Source: JALZHR01 sp036388475
GTDB taxonomy: Bacteria; Acidobacteriota; Blastocatellia; Pyrinomonadales; Pyrinomonadaceae
Reading direction: 5' to 3'
Assembly: GCA_036388475.1 (NCBI GenBank)
Contig: DASVRT010000041.1
Location: 69,376-133,375 of the forward strand
Length of the DNA stretch: 64,000 bases
Position numbers and translations under genes: made by a program. The notes under the pieces are model-generated. The model did no database searches. It was not told the origin of the DNA and worked only from the letters and a program-made list of their open reading frames with translations. This document shows, one piece after another, positions 8,618 through 14,956 of the stretch. Positions within the stretch are counted from its first letter, which is position 1, and each line of letters starts with the position of its first letter.

Positions 8618-9640
8618 TTATTGTCCGGCGATAAAATCCAAGTCGCTGCGTTCCTCGCCGATGTAAACGGCTCGCGGCGCGAAACTGTATTGTTTCGATT
8701 CGACGGTAAACGTGTAAGTTTCGCCGACCTGAATATTATCAAAGCGATAATAACCGAACGGATTTGTTAAGGCGTAGCGCGGCGCGCCGTCCGCCCCAAT
8801 TATTCTCACGCGGGCATTGCCGATGCCGCGAGAGTTCGGCGCGATTAATCTGCCGCTGACCGAAACCGAAGCCGCCGTAATCACAAACTGCCGGATTGCC
8901 ACCGCGCCGAGCGCCCAATTATCCGGCGCGGACATTATCCAATTCGACGTCGTTAGCGTCGGCATCACGAATTCGGTGCTGCCCGCGCCGATGTCGAAAG
9001 CGTTGCCGAAAAACGGCTGCCCGTCCCAGCGCTCGATTTGCCCCGCGCCCGGCGCGACAAAAACCGCGCTCGGCGAAACCGCCAAAGTATCGAGCACGAC
9101 GTCGCCGTTGACGCTGTCGGTGACGATGGCGGTCGGCGTGTCGCTGGTTCCCGAAGCCGGAAAAAACGCGCCGTTCGGCATCGTCTGGCTGACGCCTTGC
9201 AGCGAAATCGCGCCGCCGACCACATAATTCACAAACGGATTTCCGAGAACCGGAACGGACGTCAGCGTCACCTCGACCGTATTCGCCCCGCTCGGCGGAT
9301 TGACCAGCCGGAAAATTTCCGAAGTGTTCAGAGAGTTCGGCGAAATCGCCGTGCCGACGCGCGTCAAAGCGACGCCGTTGTAAGTGACGCTCGCCACGCG
9401 TTCGGTCGGTACGCCGACGGGCAGAGTCGTCGTCGAAGTCGAAACGCCGACGAATAAAGCTTTGTTTGCGCCCGCGCCGGTTTCGTGCGTCCACGATAAA
9501 CCAGTGACGCCCGCCGCATTAAAAACTCCGTTGGAGCTTGTGTTGTCAATCGTAATCGCCGCTTGAACGTGAAATGTGAAAAGCATCAAGCAAAACGCGA
9601 AAGCCGAAAGGCTGTTGAAAAATACTCGAAAATACATCAT
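8618..9640 (-). CDS. Secreted protein with C-terminal carboxypeptidase regulatory-like domain
   Basis: A secreted or surface protein of 340 residues with no visible catalytic site. After a signal peptide (LSAFAFCLMLFTFHVQA) comes a beta-rich Gly/Ser/Thr/Val domain of about 220 residues that I do not recognise. The last 85 residues (VSVSGRLIAP, GIGNARVRI, GYYRFDNIQVGETYTF) are a typical CarboxypepD_reg/transthyretin-like module, common on outer-surface proteins of Acidobacteriota and Bacteroidota. The purine-rich AAGGGGAAAG lies just before the ATGATG start. It sits between the subtilisin and the BTAD regulator on the same strand, but no CTCAAGT boxes precede it. Confidence 0.75.
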   Translation of the reverse strand: MMYFRVFFNSLSAFAFCLMLFTFHVQAAITIDNTSSNGVFNAAGVTGLSWTHETGAGANKALFVGVSTSTTTLPVGVPTERVASVTYNGVALTRVGTAISPNSLNTSEIFRLVNPPSGANTVEVTLTSVPVLGNPFVNYVVGGAISLQGVSQTMPNGAFFPASGTSDTPTAIVTDSVNGDVVLDTLAVSPSAVFVAPGAGQIERWDGQPFFGNAFDIGAGSTEFVMPTLTTSNWIMSAPDNWALGAVAIRQFVITAASVSVSGRLIAPNSRGIGNARVRIIGADGAPRYALTNPFGYYRFDNIQVGETYTFTVESKQYSFAPRAVYIGEERSDLDFIAGQ

Positions 9641-9653
9641 CTTTCCCCTTGCC

Positions 9654-9716
9654 CGAAATGAATTACGAATTAGAAGAATATTTCCTTCATTCGTAATTCG
9701 TAATTCGTAATTGATA
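9654..9716. repeat. Word-like imperfect palindrome (taattcg/cgaatta)
   Basis: AATTACGAATTA (9661-9672) faces a run of CGTAATT copies (about 9692-9712), the TTCGTAA motif repeating every 8 nt. It fills the gap between the BTAD regulator stop and the CarboxypepD_reg start. It belongs to the same kind of short-word palindrome seen elsewhere in the window. Confidence 0.5.
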
Positions 9717-9733
9717 AGCCGATTGTAACACTT

Positions 9734-12700
9734 TTACTTGAGTAATTCTTGAAGAATCCGCCGCGTCTGCGCTTCCGGCTCGACGCCGAGTTCCGATTTC
9801 AGAAGCTGCCGGAGATTCTCAAATTGTTCCTTGACCTGCGAGCGTTTGCCTTGCGCCGCGTAGACGCGCATCAAAAGACGGTGAACGTCTTCGCGAAACG
9901 GGTCGTCCTGCAAAATTTCCTGCGCCAGCTTGACGGACTGCGACCAGTTTTTCTCTTTAAAAGCCGATTTTGCCAGCGCGTTCAAAATTCGCGCGTATTG
10001 CTCGCGGTAATAGCCGCGCTGTTCTTCCGCCCACGGCTCATAAATGCCCGCCATAAATTCGCCGCGATAAAGCGCGTGCGCCGCGTCCAGCCGGCGGCGA
10101 AAAAGCGCATCGTCGCCGTCGCGTTTCGCCTTTTCGGCTTCCGCGACAAAACGGTCGAAATCTTCCGTGTCAATCGAATACGAAAGCTCCGGATTAAGCT
10201 GGTACGCGCCGTCGCGAAAAACGAGAAAATTCTGTTTGAGCGCCTGCCTCGAGTTCAAAGCCTTGCGAATATGCGAAATCGTCGGGTGAAAATTCTTTTC
10301 AATCGCCGCCAAATCCTCGTCGCTCCAAAATGTATCAATCAACACGTCCTTTTCGACGCGCCGGTGGCGACTCGAAGCGATATAACAAAAAATGTCGCGC
10401 GCCCGCCGCGTCGTCCACGCGTCCGGCGCGAAAGGCTTCGATTTATCGCGGTAAATCTCGACAAAGCCGAGCATTCTGACGGTCAAATCGACGACTTCGG
10501 AAGGCTGAATAACAACGGATAAAAGATGCTCAGCCGCGCTCTGTTGTCCGGTCGCTTTCACTCTGGCGCCTTCATCCTTCATTCTTTCCGCCGCCGTTTC
10601 GCGTAAATCCATCGGCAGTTTTTCCGTGATTTCCTCGTCGGCAAACATTTTCGGGTTTTTCCGAATCTCGCCGCGCAGCCAGAATTCATAATCGAAGCGC
10701 GCCGTCAAATCTAAAGCTCTTTGCAGGTGCGGAAACATTTTCTTGCGCTCGTCGCGCGCGAAATAAATCCGTGCGAGCAAAAGGGAAGCCGCCGCCTCGT
10801 CGTAATAAAGAGTTTGCTCGTGGTAGAACGCCAGAATTTCTTCGATTTCACGGGCGAGTTCGTCGTCAGTCTCGCCCAGCGCCAGACGCGCGCGGCAAAG
10901 TCCGAGCCGAGCCGCTTGCGAAAGCATTTCGTTGCCGAGCTTTTCGCGCGCTGCGAGCAGATTTTCCATCAGACCGCGAGCCTTGACCGCATCGCCGCGC
11001 ATCAGGTAAAACCGCGCCCGCTCTTCATCAAGCTCGCGCGTGGCGAGATTTACTTCCGCCTCGTCGTAAGCCTTTCGCGCCCGCTCGTAGTATTCGGCGG
11101 CGTGCGTGAAATCTTCCTTATCGCGGTAAAAATTGCCGAAAGCCTCGATGATTTCGCCGCGCAGAGGCTTGATGTTGTAAAGCTGGCAGAGTTCGAGCGC
11201 TCGTTCCAGATGCGGTTCGGCTTCGTCAAACTCGCCGCGATACAGGTGCAGCCGCCCGACGTTCAAATGACCGATTGCCTCTTGCGGCAGTTGGGAATCG
11301 GGTCGGTCGTGGCGAAAAATGCGTTTGAACCAGCGCAGGGCTTCGCCGAAATCGCCGCGAAAACCGGAAGGCAAAGCCAGATTGTGCGTAATCAGGCGAA
11401 TGTAATGCTCGTTGCCTTGTTTTTCGGCGAGTTCCAGCGCGAGCCGAAATTGCTGCTCGGCGTTTGTCCACGCGCCCTGCGCGACCAGGCAAAGCCCGCG
11501 CGTGTTCGAGCATTTCAGATAAGTTTCCGCTGTTTCGTCAACGAGGTTTTCGGCTTTTTCGAGATATTCAAACGCCTCGCCGCATTTGCCTTTGCGGCGC
11601 GCGAGACTCGCCAGCGCGTGAAGCGCTTCGGCTTCGCCGACCGTGTCGTTTTCATCGTGCAGGCGCTTGACGGCGCGGCTCAAAAGATTGGAAGATTTGT
11701 CGGTTTCGCCTTGCAGGCGCGCTATTTCCGATTTGTGAAGCAGCGCGCGCGGGTATTTTTCCATAAATTCGAGCGGAATTTTTTCGACGAAAATGCTTAA
11801 GGTCGTAATCGCGCCGCTCGCCAGCCATTCGCCGCCGTTTTCGGCGATAATTCGCGCCGCGCTGTCAAAATTTTCCGCCTGCAAAAGATACGGCAGAGCC
11901 TTTTCCCATTGATTGTGCGCCAGATAAAACGCGGCGATGCGGTTTCTTTCTTCGGCGACTTCGGCGCGCCCGATTTCCGAGCGCAGGCGGCGCAGCAGAA
12001 AATCGCGGAAAAGCGGGTGCAGACGGTATTCCTCATTAGTTTTGCTGTCGCCGACGACCGTCACAAAAACGTTTTTCTGCACGAGTTCCGGCAAAATGGC
12101 GGAACAGCGCATATTGGGAAAAAGCTCGCTGCAAGCGTCGAGCGGCAGAGATTCGAGCAGCGACAAACGAAGCAGAAGATTCTGCACGTCTTCCGGCTCG
12201 CGCGAGAAAACTTCTTCGGCGAAATAATCGAAAATATCTTTTTCCGACTGTTGCAGAATCTCGTGCAAATCGACCGTCGGAGCGGCGTTCGAATGCGAAT
12301 AAATCTCGCGCTCGGCGACCTGCCGCACGAGCTGCAAAGCCGTAATCCAGCCGTGCGTGCGCTGCCGATACTCGGAAATTTCCGCTTCTTTTAATTCGAT
12401 ATTCAGAGTTTGCCGGAAGAGCTGGCGCACTTCCTCGTCGGTAAACAGCAAATCTTCGCGCGTTAAAACCAGCGCGGCGGACTGCGCGCGGCGGCGCATC
12501 ATCGCGAGCGGCGGCAAATCGCGCGTCGTGATAATGATGTGCATCATATCGGACGAATACAGAAGGAGCCGGTCAACCAGTTGATGCACCGGCGTTTCGC
12601 GCCCGATGTGGTGATAATCGTCCAGAACTAAGATAAAAGGCTGTTCGAGAGTGCTGAGAATCTCGTTCAGCAGCAAATCGACGGCGCGTTCGGGAAAGCG

Positions 12701-13033
12701 CAGAAACTCGTCCGTCGCTTCCGTTAAATAAGGCAGAATCGTTTCGCCGAAAGCGGGCGCGAAATTTTTGATGCCGTGCGAGATGTAGCCGAGAAAAATA
12801 AACGGGTCGGCGTCCGTGTGGTCGAGCTGATACCAGACGGTTTGCCTTGATTGACTGCGGATAAAATCGGCGATGAGCGTCGTTTTGCCGCAGCCCGCGT
12901 CGGCGGCGACCAGCGTTATCGGCGCGTTGAGATTCGCCTGCAATTTTTCCGTCAGGCGCGGGCGCGCCAGCAACTCGGAAACCGAGCGCGGCGGAAGCAG
13001 CTTTGTCCGCAGAAAAAAATTTGGCTTCTGCAT
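9734..13033 (-). CDS. STAND ATPase-TPR-BTAD transcriptional activator
   Basis: A 1099-residue one-protein signal integrator. The N-terminal STAND/MalT-like NTPase has a Walker A at AADAGCGKTT (K50) and a Walker B at ILVLDDYHH. A long TPR solenoid covers about 390-800 (paired A-x-x-A/L-x-x-L helices). The C-terminus carries an OmpR-type winged helix (about 865-950, TRRARDIFCYI to HIRKALN) and a bacterial transcriptional activator domain (about 970-1099), the SARP/AfsR arrangement. Family knowledge: inducer binding and ATP drive oligomerisation on direct-repeat DNA. Neighbouring peptidase genes carry 11-bp direct repeats of the expected type, so I infer it controls them. Its own upstream region lacks the boxes but has a 20-bp tandem array. 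Confidence 0.9.
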   Translation of the reverse strand: MQKPNFFLRTKLLPPRSVSELLARPRLTEKLQANLNAPITLVAADAGCGKTTLIADFIRSQSRQTVWYQLDHTDADPFIFLGYISHGIKNFAPAFGETILPYLTEATDEFLRFPERAVDLLLNEILSTLEQPFILVLDDYHHIGRETPVHQLVDRLLLYSSDMMHIIITTRDLPPLAMMRRRAQSAALVLTREDLLFTDEEVRQLFRQTLNIELKEAEISEYRQRTHGWITALQLVRQVAEREIYSHSNAAPTVDLHEILQQSEKDIFDYFAEEVFSREPEDVQNLLLRLSLLESLPLDACSELFPNMRCSAILPELVQKNVFVTVVGDSKTNEEYRLHPLFRDFLLRRLRSEIGRAEVAEERNRIAAFYLAHNQWEKALPYLLQAENFDSAARIIAENGGEWLASGAITTLSIFVEKIPLEFMEKYPRALLHKSEIARLQGETDKSSNLLSRAVKRLHDENDTVGEAEALHALASLARRKGKCGEAFEYLEKAENLVDETAETYLKCSNTRGLCLVAQGAWTNAEQQFRLALELAEKQGNEHYIRLITHNLALPSGFRGDFGEALRWFKRIFRHDRPDSQLPQEAIGHLNVGRLHLYRGEFDEAEPHLERALELCQLYNIKPLRGEIIEAFGNFYRDKEDFTHAAEYYERARKAYDEAEVNLATRELDEERARFYLMRGDAVKARGLMENLLAAREKLGNEMLSQAARLGLCRARLALGETDDELAREIEEILAFYHEQTLYYDEAAASLLLARIYFARDERKKMFPHLQRALDLTARFDYEFWLRGEIRKNPKMFADEEITEKLPMDLRETAAERMKDEGARVKATGQQSAAEHLLSVVIQPSEVVDLTVRMLGFVEIYRDKSKPFAPDAWTTRRARDIFCYIASSRHRRVEKDVLIDTFWSDEDLAAIEKNFHPTISHIRKALNSRQALKQNFLVFRDGAYQLNPELSYSIDTEDFDRFVAEAEKAKRDGDDALFRRRLDAAHALYRGEFMAGIYEPWAEEQRGYYREQYARILNALAKSAFKEKNWSQSVKLAQEILQDDPFREDVHRLLMRVYAAQGKRSQVKEQFENLRQLLKSELGVEPEAQTRRILQELLK

Positions 13034-13094
13034 TTCTTGTTTCTCGATAAATCGTGTCTGGGCGTGAATATTTAGCGAGAATTATGCCATAACA

Positions 13095-13380
13095 GCGGTA
13101 AGTGGTAAACGGCAGGTTGTAAGTTCGCTTCTTTGCAACGGCAAGTGATAAGTTGCCGTTTACTGCTCAAAAGAAATATTTCGCGCTCAAAACGAAAATT
13201 CTCCGCTCAAAGCAATTTTTTATTTGCTCAAAACGATTTTCCAGCGCTCAAACTGATTTTCAGCCGCTCAAGACGATTTTTAAGCGCTCAAACCGAATTT
13301 TCGATTGCAACCCGCAATTTTCACGCGCTTATCGCAATTTTCAATTGCAACTTATCGCTTATCGTTTACCGCTTTTAACG
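13095..13380. repeat. Degenerate tandem array, 20-bp period (array 2), with inverted flanks
   Basis: GCTCAA recurs at 13165, 13185, 13205, 13226, 13246, 13266 and 13286, then a degenerate unit at 13306. A unit is roughly GCTCAAAACGATTTTCCAGC. The left flank (AGCGGTAAGTGGTAAACGG) and right flank (ttatcgtttaccgct) form an imperfect inverted repeat. A 20-bp period rules out a simple coding repeat. The array fills the gap between the short ATPase stop and the BTAD regulator start, ending about 130 bp before the regulator start. The left flank resembles the palindrome at 46960. Confidence 0.65.
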
Positions 13381-13391
13381 CGCTTCCGCCT

Positions 13392-14225
13392 CTAATCAGA
13401 CCACCAGAGCTGTTTATCCGGTTCGGCTTCCGCCAGCGATTTTAATTTACCGATTCTGCCGAAAGATTTTTTAAAAATTTCCTGCGCCGTTTTATCGGCT
13501 AAACAGTAGCTTGCCAGAAATTGTTTGGCTTCCTCGCGATTAAATAAAAGCAAATCCTCGTCAACGACGCCTAAAACCTGTTTTGAGCGCAAGCGCCAGA
13601 GCGGAAACGCCGGCGAGCTGCGCGCGAGCAGAAGCAGATGCGTGTTTTCGTTGAGCAGGTAGAGCAGCGAATTGAAAAACTCGGCAAACCACGGCGCATC
13701 GAAAATATGATGAACATCATCCAAAACAATCAAAACCGGCTTTTTAATATCACACGCGGCGAGCCGCGAAAAAAGTTTTTCCAGAAACGGCGCAACCTCT
13801 ATTTCGGACGAGTTTTCAGCCGGGCTTTCGGCTTTCAGATTTGTTTGATTAAAGCTTTCGGCGAAATATGTGGCGAAAACGTTCCAGTTAATGTCCGACG
13901 ATTCGACCCGAAACCACGCGACCGAATCGTAATTTTGCGCAAAATCCGCCGCCAGCGTCGTTTTTCCGGTTCCGGCGCGCCCCGTAATCATCGTCGCGCC
14001 GATTTGCTCGGAAAATTTTGTTAAAAGCTCGTTCAAACGCGGGCGCGTGATGTGTTTTGACAATACGGGCACGCGAAATTTTTCGGCGAAAAGATGGATT
14101 TCGTCCGGTTTCGGCGCGTAATCTTTCGCGGCTGCCGACGTTGAACTAACCGTCGAAACGTCATCGTAGGAGATGCCGGTTTCGCTGTAATCGAGATTTT
14201 CGTGAAAAGAGATGCTCATTGTCAT
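13392..14225 (-). CDS. Short STAND-type ATPase, lacks effector domains
   Basis: This 277-residue protein corresponds to the NTPase part only of the BTAD regulator next door. It has Walker A TGRAGTGKTTL (K88), Walker B PVLIVLDDVHH, and the sensor-like HLLLLARSSPAFPLWRLR. The reading frame ends right after the NTPase, with no TPR, winged helix or BTAD. Either it is a truncated relic, or a stand-alone ATPase that could bind and modulate the full-length regulator. CTCAAGT boxes with a TAAAGT hexamer lie only about 10 nt before the start, so the mRNA would be almost leaderless. The second ATG (14219) is an alternative start. Confidence 0.75.
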   Translation of the reverse strand: MTMSISFHENLDYSETGISYDDVSTVSSTSAAAKDYAPKPDEIHLFAEKFRVPVLSKHITRPRLNELLTKFSEQIGATMITGRAGTGKTTLAADFAQNYDSVAWFRVESSDINWNVFATYFAESFNQTNLKAESPAENSSEIEVAPFLEKLFSRLAACDIKKPVLIVLDDVHHIFDAPWFAEFFNSLLYLLNENTHLLLLARSSPAFPLWRLRSKQVLGVVDEDLLLFNREEAKQFLASYCLADKTAQEIFKKSFGRIGKLKSLAEAEPDKQLWWSD

Positions 14226-14234
14226 ACAACGAAC

Positions 14235-14267
14235 ACTTTAGCCGGACGGACTTGAGTAAAACTTGAA
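14235..14267 (-). promoter_or_regulatory. CTCAAGT direct repeat and -10 of the short ATPase gene
   Basis: Plus-strand ACTTGAG (14250-14256) and ACTTGAA (14261-14267), 11-bp period. On the gene strand the proximal CTCAAGT is followed by exactly 9 nt (14241-14249) and TAAAGT (14235-14240). Transcription would begin within a few nt of the first ATG. Confidence 0.55.
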
Positions 14268-14301
14268 TTTTTTTTCGGCGCCGAGCGTTTTTAAAAAAGT
14301 T

Positions 14302-14334
14302 CTCAAGTTTTTCTCAAGTCTCATATATAAGAAT
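14302..14334 (+). promoter_or_regulatory. CTCAAGT direct repeat facing the plus strand
   Basis: CTCAAGT at 14302-14308 and 14313-14319, 11-bp period, followed by the AT-rich catatataagaat. It points away from the short ATPase, toward the decayed gene at 14420 and the subtilisin at 14957, so this intergenic region is a divergent pair of boxes. The -10 is ambiguous (TATATA at 14324 or TAAGAA at 14328). Confidence 0.5.
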
Positions 14335-14419
14335 GGAGACAGTTCAAGCCCATCGGGATTTTAAATTTTAAAAATCTCTCTCCAAGAGAAGCGCCCGAAA
14401 AAGAAGTTTTTGAAATGGC

Positions 14420-14814
14420 ATGAAAAAAATTGTTCCCGGAATCAATTGTTTCACCCGAGCAACCGCCAATGACGGCATTGGCGATTCGATGAACCCGGAC
14501 ATTTCGAGAAGTTCGGGTTCATCGGCAAACGTTTCGAGCGGTTCGGGCGGCGGTTTACTCGGCGGAGTAGGTAACCCGGTCGGCGGCGTGGTTGCGGCGA
14601 CGCTGCAAACCGTCAGCGGAGTATCCAAATACGGCGGGACGATAAGCTCCCGCCGCTACCCGAGCGCTCGGACGCGCCATAAACGGAATTAGAATTTCCG
14701 AATCGACCGGCGGTTCGGCAAACGGTTCGGCGGCTTTCCACAAACAGTAATAATCTGCGGCTGGAAAAAGGCGTCAAGTTTCAATTAAGGCTGAGCGAAT
14801 CGCTGCAAAACTGA
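14420..14814 (+). pseudogene. Decayed glycine-zipper-type gene
   Basis: An ATG frame from 14420 gives a Ser/Gly-rich stretch with GGGLLGGVGNPVGGVVAA, typical of glycine-zipper proteins, and stops at 14690. Before that stop a second frame continues naturally as GRAINGIRISESTGGSANGS, and a third then gives LRLEKGVKFQLRLSESL before TGA at 14812. The last motif resembles the conserved C-terminus of Gly-zipper proteins (V-R-L-x-x-G-T-x-x-x-x-x-L). Three frames carrying consecutive parts of one protein point to at least two frameshifts. It could also be sequencing error. Confidence 0.45.
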
Positions 14815-14904
14815 GGCACGCTGTTTGCTGAAATTGAAAAACGACCGGCATCGAGCTCCCACCTGATGCGGTTTTCCTAAAAAAGCGGTTGAATTTAATA
14901 CTTT

Positions 14905-14933
14905 TTGAAATTAGAATTGTATTTCTTTAATAC
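14905..14933 (+). promoter_or_regulatory. Sigma-70-type promoter of the GISLTGAD subtilisin
   Basis: TTGAAA (14905-14910), a 17-nt spacer and TAATAC (14928-14933), close to the housekeeping consensus and 24 nt before the start codon. This gene therefore has its own promoter in addition to any effect of the distant CTCAAGT boxes. Confidence 0.6.
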
Positions 14934-14956
14934 ATAATCCGGAATTTACATAGCCT

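Noticed and set aside
9728..9755. Additional ACTTGAG/TCTTGAA pair with 11-bp spacing
   Set aside because: It lies in the last codons of the BTAD regulator gene (LQELLK and stop), not in a promoter; probably chance.
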